DNA of 64,000 bases from Taeniopygia guttata. Lineage: Eukaryota; Chordata; Aves; Passeriformes; Estrildidae. The DNA is taken from positions 39,742,001 to 39,806,000 of the forward strand of contig NC_133030.1 in NCBI RefSeq assembly GCF_048771995.1. The letters run 5' to 3'. The position numbers and the translations under genes were made by a program. The notes below the pieces were generated by a model that saw nothing but the letters and a program-made list of their open reading frames with translations, was not told the DNA's origin and did not search any database. Positions 46,531 to 61,500 of the stretch are shown here, piece by piece (position 1 is the stretch's first letter; every line of letters begins with the position of its first letter).

Positions 46531-49500
46531 CTAGGGAATAAAATAAATTAATTTAGCATGTTTCAAGTCATCAGACAGCAGTCTGACAAACCAGTATGAC
46601 ACCAATAAATTACTACAGTGATCCTATGCAGAGCTGCAACACAAAAATGTCTTTACAGGTATCAAGTTTCTATCACTGTGTATCGGTGCTGTACCGTGTC
46701 AACATTCTTCAGTTTCTCTGATTATCAATACAGAAAATACAAATCAGAGACAAGAACAACAGTACCTTTTCTAATTATTCCATTGGTGTCACTCATTGAT
46801 ATTAGAGGCTTGAGAATTACCAGAAGTTTCATAGCAGCCCATTTCTTATCTATTCATCATGTATGTTAGTAGGAAAGGAACTATGTTCAACAGATTTTAT
46901 TTTAAAAATTTTACTAACAGCTCTTTTAAAAAACCCAAAACACACCACAAAACCCCAAAGCAAACACAATTTCAACTTTCTAATCATCCAACACAGTTCT
47001 ATTTTGGGACAAGCATTAAAAGTGAGGCAATATAACCCTTTCAATAAATAATACTTACATGCTAATTTATATTCACATTTATTCACTTTTTCACGGATTA
47101 TATTTAAGGCAATAGGTTTTTTGATTATATCATAGTAGTCTGGTACCTAAAGAAACCAAAAATCCAAACAAAAATATTAATGGACAAAAAAATGGAAGCT
47201 TAAATTCTGCCTATGTAAAACATTAAAGCAAATAATGTATCAGCAAAAACCATTTATGTTTGGTTTTTAAATAAACAAAGGAGTCCTACACAGCCACCTT
47301 CATTCCCTGAACTGAACACTACTTTTCAGGCAGTGTTTTTCTTTTCCCCCCCATCATTCAAGCAGCAGATTACAACAAACATTAGCCAGCAATTTAATAA
47401 ATAAATCTACTCCTAAATGCCCTGTGAACAACTGTAAGAAAATCGCATGAGCAGATAATCATTATGGTGTCCCAGCTATTCCCATCTGTCAAGTACAAAA
47501 ACTGTTTTCAATATTTTCAATTTTTTATTTTTCCTGTAATATATTACAATGTTAAAAGCTCTTTAATCATGAGTAATAACCATTTTGACTCCACCACTAT
47601 TCGTTCCGAATTCAGAGATTCCATTTACTTGTGTTGAAGAGCAGCAAGCAGGAGACTGTACACAAGTACCAGAGAGAAACCACCTCTCCAGAACAACGTC
47701 CATGGGATCAAGGGTCAAGGGAGGGAAGGACTGCCTAACCTGTAAATATACTCATCATTTGGATCCAATTTTGAATCCCAGTAAGCACCAAGTCTAGGGT
47801 GACTGTCTCACAAAGAGGGGTGGGAGAAGCAAAAGAAAAGGTATCTGATCCAAACATGACTTCCCCTCCTCCAAGGATAGATACCCACATGCACTATCAT
47901 GTCTGTTTTAAAACCAAGTTTTTGGTTATGGCCTGTAATTTTACTCTAGATCAAGTGCAACCTGGAAATGAACCTAAAGGAAGAATTAGTAGAGAAATAT
48001 AATTAAATTGACATATTTTTCATTCCTTTCCCTTTAGGAGTGCTGTTTATATAATTACTAAAAAGAAAAGTATTTTTCTCTTTCTGGCTTGCTGTGCACT
48101 GCTCGTTCAATGTGTTCTTTACATTGTCTTAAAAGCAGCTGAAAGTTTAAACCAAAATATCTATCATGATGAAGGAAACCTGGGTCAGGTATGGATTTCT
48201 CCTTCCATCTATATAGAAACTATCCCTTAGTGATTGATGCAGGCAAACCAGAATGCACTGAATTCTAGCAGTTCAATTTCAGCATCAAAATGAAGTTGAA
48301 TTCTCCATCCTTCCTTGCATTCACCAGATTCTTGCCCATCCCCACATAATTCTAATACTCTAGTAGGCAGTCACCAATCTCCATTTCATTCAAAATTCCT
48401 CTCCTCTTCTACGCTTACTTTATTCATTCACATGTGTACATCATTCTCTTTGTCCAGACAGATTAATCCTTCCAACTATTTGTGACTCTGAACTCAGTGT
48501 TTCAGGTCTTCATTAAACACTTATCATTGCTAATTTTAGCAGAGCTCTGAAACAGCAAACTCTAGATCCTCACAAATGCTCATGCAGAGTTGCCCCAGAG
48601 GACTTGGAAAGGACAGGCACTTTGGCAGGGTCAGATAGCTCCAGCAGTGCCTTACAATGGACAAGCCAGCGCAGCCTGCAGAAAGCAGCTTTGGGAAGTT
48701 CTCTTGTAGTAAAAACCTCTGGAGCAGCACTTACTTTGGGTACCAACATTATCATCCAGTATTTTGAAATTTAAACAAGAGGGAAATGAAGAATGAAGCT
48801 ACAGAATCATCTTCTTACTGCATTATAGTTAAGATCAGTGTGAAGTTGTTTCTATCTTATTACTTACTGCAGGTTTCTTCTCAGAAGGTCTTTGCATAAA
48901 TTAAAGATTAATTCAACTAATTAATAACCACAAGTTTACCTTTAGCAGTCGGGTGCTCTACTTATTTGGTTGGGTTTTTTCAAACCAAAGCATTTCACAT
49001 TTTAAAACGCACAGTGAAAAGCGTATTTAAAATTTTGCCAATAGTACATCAATTGTAAAAGTTGTTTCTGGCACCAAATATCTGAGCTGAAATGGAAGAG
49101 TTCTCCTGAATCCCACTGCTTGGCTCTATCCCGATGTTTGCACCATGCTGTAAATTCCCAAGGTTTACCAGCAGCAAGCAGAACTCAGCCATTACTGTTC
49201 CCTCTACAGCTCTCTCAGTTACCTGGATTTTGGAAACCAGTTTCATGAAAGGCCAGCTGTCATCATGTCGCACCAGTTCCACTATGAGCTGTTCAAAAGC
49301 TGAGAGTTCGTGGACTCCGCCCTGACGTCCTGAACTTCTCCTGTTCAATACTGGAGGAGATGATTCTGGAAAAAAAGACAACCCAACACCCCACTAGATA
49401 AAAATTAAAGCCTGACAAGTAAAAAAAAAAAAAAAAAAAGGCTGAAACCCTTGGCCTGAAGTATTAACTATAGTCCAGTCTTGTCATTTACTACTCAAGT

Positions 49501-52500
49501 GTCTCTCTTGTCATACAAAATGCTAAGTACCAGGCCTTAGCTGGGTGCCTCCTCCATTGTATTAGTTTTGTACATGATTTTTTTTTCCACTGATTTCAAT
49601 CTTAAAACAATTTGTTAAACACTTGAAGAAAAGCCCTGTTAGAGAAAAAACAGAATAAGCTGCCTGCTCCTAACTTTTACTTTCACAAAACCTCTATTCA
49701 GACTGGTTTTATCTGCTTTCAAGAGTAGTCAGCAGGGTGGTTAAAGGAAAAGCTCAGAAATTCTGAACAGTGACAGACAAATGGTGAAGAATACAAGGCT
49801 GCTACACTGGAGTGCAAGCTCTTTTACACTCTTCAGTCTCACACTGGGTCCTTTTTGTTTTTACAAGGTATTGTATCTTTCCAAGTATTTTCTTACCATC
49901 AAAGTATTACCTTAACAAGCAAGGACACTGTTAGCCCTATACCAGGCAGACAACATTTTTCTTCTGATAGCAGTTTCTTGTTCTGTGTGTATATTCCAAA
50001 TTTTGCTACCTTTCCTCTATCTGTGTTCTTCACTGTTTAATTCTTTAATAAAATAAAATCACAAAAGCTACAAGTAAACATTTGCATGGGTTAAGGCACT
50101 TCCAAATTTTCTATCCACTTATTATAGAGCATATTGTGTGCAAATATGAAATTTCAAATATAGATACAATAAATCTCAGATGGCTGAAAATTTTAAGGTT
50201 CACTTCTGTCACTATGAAAGAAAAACTGTCTCACTGGAAGCGGCAAAACTGCCTTCAACCACTACTTATAGTCTCCATGCTCTACCACACAAATATTCTA
50301 GCAAGGAACAGAATGTGGATTTCACTGTGATAAACATATTTCTCTAACCTGTAGATTGTCGTTTTCTGCCTCTTCTCTTGGGTTCAGCAACAGGAAGAGA
50401 AAGCTTTGAAGCAGAAACTGGAAATTTCCTAAGCTGTTCACCAGGGTCTGCAGTATCAACAATTCTAAACCCAAGAGAGTTGGAAGGATTGTTCCCCAGT
50501 GTTTTATCAGCGCTCTTTCTTCCTCTTCGTCTTCTTCGAGGACTAAGTAACTCCACAAAAACATCTGCTTGTAATGAACTTTGGCTCTGACGAGTGGTCC
50601 GGCTATTAAGTCTTAAAGTGGGCTTTGTCACTGCTGAAGAGGCTGATTTTATGTTTCTTAAACCCCTTCTGGTAATTTTTGATGAAGATTCAATTTGCTG
50701 GCTCCGAGAAGCGTATCTTGCCTGACGTTGGCTGTTCTGACTTGAGAACGGATTGTTGAGCTTGGCTGCTCTCATTTTTAATGGAAACTTGACCTGAGAT
50801 CTTCCTTGCTTTGACGGGCTACAAAGTGAACAGTTATGTTTATTTATTACAAAATTCCATTCGTCTCTTTTCCCTCAGTTTTCTAATTCAGCATTTAAAA
50901 ACCCCAGCCATTCAAGACTGAACTGGTAAGCAGCTGCCTTGCAACCCGATGCAGTCAGTCACCCATAATTACCATTAGCTTAAATACTCCTCCAGGGTCT
51001 CTCAATGAAATATTATGTGGAGTACATACCTTAAAGAAAAGCTCAGAATTCTGATCACCTTTGCAGCTTATGCAATAGAAATACATTCACTGGAGCATCA
51101 GTTATCAATTTCTTTAAATCACTTGTTTCTCACAGCATGTGTTAACTACTAGGATTTCTGAACATTATTATCAGCTACATAAATAAAATGCAGTTGTACA
51201 ATGCTACTTATAAGAATTATGCTCTGGTATTTATAACTAATACTCAAGACTCCCCCTTCCTTTACAGGGGAGAGACAAGATCCCAGAGATAAATTTATTT
51301 CCTGAGGACAAGCACATTCTCTCCAACTACCAAATCTCAATTGTCAGAGCTGCAAATAACCCTGCTTTAGTCAATTCAAAAGACTGTACAAAAAAGAGAA
51401 GAAAAATACTCTGAGACCAGAAAAGTTTCCTTCAATTTTTATGTTGCTAGCATGCATATCAAATCACATTTTTATTGAGCTTATCACTTTGTATTATTTA
51501 GTTGATTGTGTAGTGTGTTTTGGTTGGTTGTTTTTCAAGAAGGTTTTCCTGGATTGTTTGTTTGGGTTTTGTTTTGGTGGTGTTATGGTTTTGGGGGGCT
51601 TTTTCAGTGGGTACGAGTGGTTTGGTTTGTTGGCCTTTTTTAAACAGCTACTGCATTAGCCCTTAAGCCTTCCCAATGTCATGTGGCCTCTGATGGATTG
51701 CGTTCTCTAATGTTCTAATACTGTATGTATCTAGTCCTCCAAAATTCAAAAGTGGACAAAAATAACTCCCAGTTTTCTCCAGAAAACTTTTACTCTTTGA
51801 AACTCTCTTCACTTCACATTCAAAAAGTAGTTGTACAGCACTGCACCTCTGATGGCCTTCTCTCACCCATACATTCAAAGCTGGAATTTTTATCCTGAAA
51901 AGTGAGCCCAAGTCCAGTAGCCCTAGCTTTTGTTAGTATTAAATCTTTTGGTAAGAGCCAAATTCACAACAAGCTGCCATTTTTCTAAAAATAAACATCT
52001 TTTTCAAACTAGAGTTTCAAGATACATGTTTATATGAACAATTACTCCAAATAATGATCAAGGTGATATTTTAACAAGTCTATTTACCTTATCTCTTCCT
52101 CCTCTTGAGATTCATCCTCCTCATCTTGCTCTTCTTCATAATGCTCCTCCTCACTTTGTCCCAATTCATCATAGTTTGCCTCTTCTTCCCCTTCTAGTTG
52201 TTCAGCAGTCTCTTCATCACTTTCCACAGAAGGTCTCTGTCTGGAGGAGAGGCGTCTAGAGCGCTGTTTTGGTCGGCACTCTGGGCAAAACCAATCTCCT
52301 TCAGGAATGGCCTAGAAACAGAAGGGGACATTAAGAGAGAAAGCGTTAGCAATATGCAAGTACGTTATAAGAACTATTCAAGTCCTGTACGCAAAGGAAG
52401 CAGTCCTTTCCCCTGAGGTACCTTCAGCTTGGGCCTGATGCAGTACGTGTGGTATCCTCGGTCGCAGCCATCGCACAGCACCATGCTTTCTGCATCGCCT

Positions 52501-55500
52501 TTCTTCCGACACACTTTGCAGCGCGCATTGAGAATGGACTTGGACCAGATGACACTTCGATCCAATGTGGACAGGTGAAGGAAGACTTGGGACAAGCTGG
52601 TAGAAGAAAGAAGTGACTCTCTCCAGCGATCCAGAACTGTTTTATAGGACCGTCCACCATCACTGGCATCTTCCATTGAAGAAGGGGATTTAAAAAAACA
52701 AGAAAAATGACAAACCCCCACAGAATTATCAAACTTTTTTCAAATATCCAGGTTAATCTCGAATAAGAGGCAATACTCTGACTTTCAAACAGACAGCAAG
52801 TAGCAAACTGGGATAATAGTTCAACCTCTGTCTTATCTCTTCAGTACTGGAGTATTTTCTCCATGCTTTCCAAGATGCTGGAGCTTTAAGATTTTACTCT
52901 TCAATTACTACTCAGCTTAGAACTTGCATATACATAGGTCATTAATGAGACAGTAAACTCAGATATCAACCTGGAAACCTAATTTGATTCAATTTATAAA
53001 GTATAAAACATTACTTAAGATCATGAAAAAATGATCACATGTCCAATTTACCTTCCTTTGTATTTGCATCTGGAAGTCCCAAAATGTTTAAAGAAAGTAC
53101 CTGAAACTTCACGGGCAAAGAACAGCTTGAAAGGCACTTTTCACCCCCACTTGCTCCAGTACAGTCTACCAGAGAGCCTTTCAGCCCTCTGCCCATGCCT
53201 CACTGCCTTCATTCCTGCCCTGCACTCTGCCTTCACAAGCACCCGCATCTCTGTGTGGCTGACGAGGTTGGGTGACTGACCTGGATGAAATATAACTGTT
53301 TCTTTAACACCTTTTAAGCAATATAGCACATAGAAGGGACCTGTGGGGCACATCAAGTGTCAAACTAAGTAACACCTGAGTTCCTAATTAAGTTTAAAAT
53401 AAACAGGGGAGGGAACAGGGGTGAGAAATTAGATGGCATTTTCAAACAGTTTTTGGTTTGCAATCCAGGCCACAGAAGCGGCCACACTAACACTGAATAG
53501 TGAGGGGGCAGTACTGAATGGGAATGGGCAGCTGAGAACTACAGAAGCAAACAGGGTGTTTGAGAACCTGAGAGAAAATAGAAGGTATATATGACACCCT
53601 GCACTACTGCTGCTGAGCAGAAAGCTGATTCCTCTATTGAAGCCCTAAGTTATTTTTTGCATTTTAAAGTAAGAGAGTTTGAGGACAGGAAGAGATAATA
53701 CAACAGTGCTTTTGGTTATGGAGATGTCTGCCGACTTCCCTTCTAAAAGTGATAGTCCAGCTACTACTGCGTGATCTCAGTTGATTAATGATGTACTCCA
53801 GTCTATAATACCATCCTGCCTGCTGGACTGCTGACAGTGGGGACATGAATGGCCTGTGATGCACCTGTCTGCCAAATGCTTTATTCTCAGGAATAAGAAG
53901 AGAAAATACCTAATAACAAATAAAATGCAAGAACAAAAATGAGACTAATTGCTCTCCTGGCAAGACCATTCTGCCTTCTCATCAACTGGCTGCCAGGATT
54001 TGTCTAATCTTGCATACATTTGCATTAGCAGCAAGCAGCACAAATGAAGTGATGGGAGAAGGCAGAGGATAAACAGGCAACACAGCTTCACAAATAAAAT
54101 ACAGCCCCTCCTGAACTGCAAACCTGTATTTCCTAACATTTCCTATTACTTAGACCTTAGCCTTCCTGTGTTAAGTTTAGTCTTCTGAAGACAGTAGAAA
54201 AGGTCCTTTTCACAGCACTGAAATGTATCTCCATGTATTTTTTTTTTAATTCAGTAGGAAAATTAAAATCACTTAAATCTTATTTTTACTGTAACTCTTA
54301 AAAGACACTTTATCTTAAGCATATATATAGTCTAGTAAGCATTTCTTTGGCTAACAATGACAGCTTGAGCATTATTACTTTTATTTGGAGGTTATTTTCA
54401 CCCTGGATTGGCTCGCGAATATAGTTCATCACACAACACAACAAATATATTGGAACTGGGAATTTGCAGAGCAAGTAGAGACGAAAATTACTGACCACAA
54501 CCTGCTTCAGCATGTCCTGCTGCTGAAACAAACAAGCCAAACAACACCCACTGTTTCAGATCCCAGTTTGTAAAATAAGAAAAACAGTTTTTTCTTCCAT
54601 CCATCATCTTTCTCATTTATATTGTTAACTCAGAGGGAGAAATGGCCTCTTTCTTTGTATCTGAGCAGCTCTACACAGCGCAGTGGGATACCCTTCTGTC
54701 AGCTAAGTCCTCCAATCCTTGCTACAATGCAAATGAAGTCATTTGACAGATCTATGCATTCATCTATCAATAGCTAATTGAGTTCAGGAAAGTGTTTTCC
54801 ATTTTAGTTTTTCTAGAAAGGATATGCAGTTGCACAATGCTGTAAAGTTTCAGAAAAAAGGGGGACATTAAAAGAAAAGGGGAAAAACCCCCAGGATTAT
54901 GTGAACAGGCAGATTTTGATTCCAAAGTGAAAAAAAAAATACAGTTCTTTATTTCTGGTTGCAGAAACCTTTTTCTTAGTTTTAAATATTTGAGCTGTAT
55001 TTGTTTCATGTTTAAACCTCAGGCTTCAATACCTTCAATGTAAGGAACTGGCTACAAAATTAAGTAAAAAACAATTAAAAAAAAGAAAACCTGATATTCA
55101 ATGCTTTCTAATTCTTAGCAATACAAGTAACATTTAAAATTTACCATCTCTCTGACTAGTCTTGTCTTTCACTCTCTTCCTCCTTTCATACCCCCAGTGG
55201 TGCCTTTCATCATCTTCTGCATTACCTAACATTAAATTCATACAGTTATTTCAAATACCTTTTTGAAGCATGGCAGATTATTTTAATTAATTTTTATATT
55301 CCATAAATGTGGAGTCTAAAAACATGACTTGAATAGTGGCTCTCAATATGTGCAGACAGCGAAGGTAGACAGTGAAGGGTAAGGGAGTACTGTGCATCGA
55401 TGAATTGCACATCCCAGTGTTTACTTTGAGTCCCACTACAAATGGAATGCTTGAACTAAAAGCTCTGAATCCTACCCTGCCTTACCTTTCTCTCCATCTC

Positions 55501-58500
55501 TGGTGCAAATGGCCACAGGAGCAGATACTAACCACAGGTTTCTCTCTCAGCAAACAATTTATTTGGTCTGTGCTACCATAAACCTCCTCACAGCTCAAAA
55601 AATGTAGCCAGGTTATGGGCACAGTTCTCAAGGGCCAAGAGAAGTAGTTCATCTGTCCATTTTAAACAATGTATTTTGGATATTTTGGTGCAGGTGTGTT
55701 CTCAAGTATTAAAATTATTAAATTAACCTCTCAGGAAGGAAGAGTCATGGTCAACCTCCTCTGCTCCAATTACAAGGCACCTTCTTTGACTGTCTTCTCT
55801 GAAGAGTAAAAAAAAAATTCTTTATCATAAAAAAGCCCATTTCCACCATTGCTGCCTCTGCTCATTAAATTCTGCAGGGAAGTAATGAAAGCATAAGAAA
55901 AAAGTATGTGTATATACCTATCATATCCCAGGATACTGTTAGAAGATGTATGATGTTATTATGAGGACAATTATAAATAGGAAAGGAAACAGCTTTGGGA
56001 GTTCAGGAAACAAAGATAAAACCTAAAAAGAAAGGAATTTAATAAAGACAAGCAAAAAGGAACAACAAAAAAAGTTGGTTTGATTTTTTTGTCAGACAAG
56101 AAGTGCATGGCACAAGTTACAAAGCGGGTAAATGGTTCCCTCAATCAGTCTCAAAGGTGCTCCCATGAATTAGAATCCAACCTTTTGCATGGAAATCTGA
56201 AGGATGCTTAAATGACTGAAGTCCTGAACTAGTGCAGAAAGCAAACTTTTTTTGTGGATGCCTCACTGAACTCCAGGGCAACCAAATCACTTCATTTTAT
56301 ACCTGAATTTTCACATTTCTGTAAAAGGAATGATGAGACCTATTACTGAACTGCAAAGTATTTTGAAATGTAAGGAAGAGTAAATTTATATCAAAAGAGA
56401 AGCAAAATTCATATAAAAACTGCGTGTATTTCTTCCTTTTCAAAAAATTTTTTTTCTGAGAAGCAGCACTTCAGAGTTTCCTTCTAACAACTATTGAAAA
56501 AAGAAAAAGGCTTTTTTACATCTTAACTCTGAAATTTTTGCAGGAAAGCAATGTATGCAACTGTATTCCCTCCTTTCCATGAGTCTCCTGTAACACTACC
56601 TTGGGCTGCACTGAAGGAAAAACAACCAAATTTTCCTAGTAATATTTAAGAAAAGATTTCAAAAAGACAATTCATAATTAAGAAATGCATACAATTTAAA
56701 TCATGTTACATTTGATCACCAGACAACAGAAGATTAGTGGGCATCAAGCAGTTTTGTGAGGCTGAAGGGGCCATTTCTGGGGTTTCCAGATCTCCTTTCA
56801 CATCGCTATCTTCTCTGTCAGTCTTTTCTTGCTCTTCCACTTGAACATTTGGTATGCACCTCAATTCTAAACCTATCAGAATCACCAGCAAGGCTCTTGG
56901 CAGCCTGATAGAGTCTCAGACAAAAACAGAGCCGAGAGGAGCAGCTGGTCCTTTTATTGCTGTGCTGGGTCCCTTTGTCTGCTCTGCACCCTGGAGGCCA
57001 TCAGCATAAACCTGCCAGTGACTGCAGGGAATTTCAGTGGGCTGGCTTTAGGGCTAACAGCCATAAATGTAAACTAAAAATTGTTAAGTATGGCTCCATT
57101 CCCTAACAGGAACAGAGAAAAGGGAGGGATAGAGGGCAAAGAAACTTGGCAGTGAAAGCAATAACTGAAATACTGACAAAGGCAGCATTTCCAGTGTGGT
57201 TTAAAGCAAAAATGCAGGGGCACTCTTTTTACTGCAAGTGTTCCCCTGTACTGCTACCAAAATGGAACTCCCAGCACTTGCTTGACTTCCAATATTTTTA
57301 CTTCAGTGGTTACTCAATCAGCCAAAAAAGTTGGGATTATCAGATTTACCATGATAAACAGATACACAAGGGGGGCTCCCCTACATAACTGGAACAACTA
57401 TTACAAAAAATCCATCTTATTAGAAAAAAAACAGAATGAGTGCAGAGACACAGTAATCTATATAAGAACAGTTAAACAAAACCAAGAACTCCTCAAACTA
57501 AACGCCAGTGGTTACAAACTTAGAGTTAATTTTTATCATCAGAAAGCTGTTGGTCACACTCTAGAGGAGCCAGGGAAAAAAATGCATCACAGCTTTGAGC
57601 ACACAGCAGTCCCGAGAAACAAGTGTCCACTTTTCATTAAAGGGTTTAGTGGTACTACAAACACCTCCTTGTCAAGTTAAGTTGAGAACTTTTCTATGTC
57701 TGTTGTATGTATACAATCTTGCCTTCATTCACATTCACTTCCTGCTAAAAGCAGCCCATTACGCAACTGAAAACATGAGACATTTGGCACCAAAAAGCAA
57801 GAGGGAACCTGACACTGTCACTTAATGATTAGGGCAGCAAGCCAGATCAGAGGACACCTGGGATCCTTCCTGCTCCTCAGTGATGTAGGTTATTCTATAC
57901 ATTACTGTAATCTTAGAGCAGTAGCATTTTTCACAGCAGAAGAGATGCATGGGCACATTACAGTAAACAAACATCAGAGATTTAAGACATGCAAAACACA
58001 TATATTTGCTTTCCTTATATACTCCCTTTATACGGTATAAAACACCTAAGAGAACAGGATTTCCAAGTTAAAGACAAAGCCAACCCACCGTCATTCCAAA
58101 GGTAAGGTAAAAAGATGAACCAACATAAGATTATGGCAGAGCAGAAACCGCCAAAAAGAAGACATAAGGCTGCTAAAAAACTTTCTCTCCAATACTTCTG
58201 GGGCATTTTTCTTCTTCCAGTCTTTTTGCTCTAACTCAGGACGTATGATCAATGGCCACAGCCTGCCAATAACTATGTTTTTCCCCTTAGGGGAATAGTA
58301 AACTTATAACTGTTAGCAAGTGGCTGCCAGCAAAATACTCTCAGACCTCGTATGGAAATGGAAGCATATAATGCACAATTGTATTTACAACTTGTACATG
58401 AAAAGTAGGACAAATGCTAGAAGCACTGTCAACTAACTGTTGCACAGGTTGCAATCTAGTCATATAGCAGGAAATGAGCTGTATCATGTCTGGCTTGGAA

Positions 58501-61500
58501 CGTGCAGACATATTTGAGTTGACCAAACACTCAGCCAAGTAAAACCTTTAAACAGCTGCAGTTTCAACTATTCCTGTGCTCTCTCCTTTCATCTCAATCA
58601 TTTGCTGCACTTCCCTCTTCTAGAGGTCATCATACTGATATCAGAAGCTTGTGGAAGGGAACCCATGCCCACGTGTCTGTCTCTGGCACAAATCCAGCTC
58701 CAAGCCATCTTCAGTGGCAACTGATACCCAGACAGCAGGCTCCATGCATGAGCAGCCAAGATGCAGAAACAACTTCAGGTCAACTGCACCAACAGGGCAT
58801 TAACATCTTGTGTTAACACACCAAAACCTGCATTTTTGTCTTCAACTACTACAGCAGAGTCTGCCAGAGCAGAAGATTTTATATACAGTGACTATCCGAG
58901 GAGAGTATCAGTCTACCAGGGTGTGTAGTAGTTGCTGCTCTGCGGGACCCTGGAATGCACTGTGCTGGCAAACCAGAGGCGAGAGGTAAAGCAGCCCAGC
59001 AAGCACAGCAGCACAGCTCTTCCCCAGTGTGCCACCAAGACAGGAAGTCTGACCAAGACAGACACCTTGGGAAGCAGAAACTACCTTTACACATTTCTCT
59101 AAGATCAGAGTCAATTTCTGAACTGCAAAAGGATCCTAAGGAATCCAGACCTGAGGGATCATGGGCAAACAAACTGACTTTATGCACTTTGGATCCTCTC
59201 TCTCACCTCTGGAGCCTCATCAGAGGAAGCCAAATAAGAAATACGTGTCAAAGTCAAACTATAATCCTGCTTTGGTTTAAATTGTTCTTGCAACAATTCC
59301 AAGTTATTTCCAAGTTTTACAGCACAAACACAAAACCTGAGAATCTTAATGTTTGCAATGTAAGTATTTCCTATACTTTACTGTAAGTGTTCTGTTATTG
59401 CTGAACAGGGTGATCCAGGCAAACTAGGCTTATATTGCTTTCACTGAAACAGTTTAAAAAGAAGCAAACATTTTTGCAACCTAGAACTGCATGATATACT
59501 GACCTCAACAGTAATTCTGAATTATAGTGTTCCCCCAGAAAGCTTGATCATTTATGCCTATGGGTACAATTTGTCTCCCAATGCATTAGTGTAACTGTAG
59601 CACCACATAAACAAGGTCACTGAAAAAAAATCTGTGTTAAATAAGCATGCATTTAAGAATTTGCTTGTTAGTTAATACATTTTATATCTATACATATAGA
59701 CATGTAAGTGTGTTAACTTTTCGTTCTTTTCCCCAAGATGTCCTTCCAAATCATCCAGTCTTACAAAACAAGCAAGTGGGTTTGGGGTCAGGGGTCTTAC
59801 TGCATCGTTGGGGTGGATGTGTTTGGTTTGTTAGTTACAAAATCTTACACAAGACTAGAAACACAGTTTCAATTCTGAGACTTACCAAGAGGTGCTTTGA
59901 GAAACCTGCGCTCAATTCCTTGTTCTATCTGAAGCAGTGCAGATGCCAAGTAGTGGACCACATTACTGACTGGCTGAGGAGTACTCGTGCTTGTTGATGC
60001 AGCACTTGGAGCTTCGGTTTTTAACCCAATGAGTCTAGAAGAGAAATGTTTTGAACTATCTTTGAAGTCTCGGAACTTAACACCAGAGATACTTGCAAAT
60101 GTAATCTACAGAAGCTTCTTATTTTAACTTCATGTACACACAAGGATTACTGACATGAATGGATACTAGAGAGTGTGACAAGCTATCCTAGAGCTTATGT
60201 TTGCTCAGCTAGCCTAGTTGATCTAGACAAGTCATCTTTAGGTAACAGTTACATAAATTGCAAGAAATGTGGATGACAAATTTCAAAACAATTAAGATTT
60301 CCAGAAAATCTGATGTGACATCCATCAGCTAGTTTATGACAGATTTCTGTGAAGAACAGTCCCAATAACTCTTCCGTGAAAACACTTCCTGTGGTGAAGT
60401 GTAGCCTTTTAGAACACATCCACCTGCAGTTCAACTACATCTTCAAAAATATTTTTGAGAAGAAAATAAAAACCAAATTAATTTTTAAATGTAAATCAAG
60501 AATTGTTAACTTGTACGTCCTCATCCTTGAAGGATCTTTATAAATACTTTCATGTAAGGGTGGTTAAAAAAACCTCCCAAACAATAAAAAAAACCCTAAA
60601 AAACCCTTAAACCAACCAAACAAACACCACAAACAAACAAGCAGACCACCAAAGAGGTAGTTTTCTAACAAAACAGGACCAAAAGACTAAGTAATCATTT
60701 CAAAATGTAGCCAATCTTTCTGAACCACAAATGTGCAGGAGAGCAGCTCACACCACTTAAAATGAAATTCCATTTCTACTTGGAGTTTATAAAAAATTAA
60801 CTAATTAAAACTGTCTGGATTCTGCCTTATTCTTGTGAATAAGCAATGCTTTTGGTTGTCCCTGTTCATTTTTTCACACTTAAAAGCTGTTCATTATATT
60901 TTGCAGTCACACACATTTTGAGAGCCTGAAAGCAAACAGAAAGAAAGCTGCGTGGTTATTTACATTTCACTAGTCAAACTCCAAGGTCTTAATGAGATGT
61001 CACTTGCTCTGAGGTGGATAAAAAGCCCCACATCAAAAGCAATCTGTCACATGATTTCAGAATCCCATAGTCTGATTTAATATGCAAGACTTTAATATTA
61101 GAGTAGACTTTATTCAGAAACTCTGATGTAGTCGGTATCAAATGGAAAAAAAATTAAGCTACAAAGTTCTGCAGTTGAATTGAGAGTTGACAATGGAACA
61201 AGTATCTAATATTTAAGTGGCAACAGATAAAGTTTCTTAGTTAAAACAGTGGAATACTTCTATATTGTGGTTTTCAGGAACCAAATGTCTGTAAATTGTG
61301 TGATTAATATAAAGGAGGACCCCATCCATTTTGCATGGAACTAGAAAACTCTGATTCAAAGCACAGTCTTATAGGAAAATTCTAATTCACAGTGATTAAT
61401 AAGAACTGAAATAAAATGGGACGAAAACCTGAAGAACTTCAAATTCGTAGCATCCAACACAGCACTCATTAGTCCACTCAGAAATACAGCTTTTATAGAA

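Noticed and set aside
54310-54540. Minus-strand frame with a YIREPIQ-like stretch considered as BAZ1A coding
   Set aside because: Lies in the same intron and is not needed by the closed reading frame; no family match.
56706-56891. Acidic 61-codon minus-strand frame considered as an extra BAZ1A exon
   Set aside because: Exons C and D share a split Asp codon (G|AT) that joins exactly and matches the human sequence with nothing between; no good donor follows this frame.
60568-60655. Possible interstitial telomere repeat (CCCTAA)
   Set aside because: Only one CCCTAA unit within an irregular A/C-rich tract.
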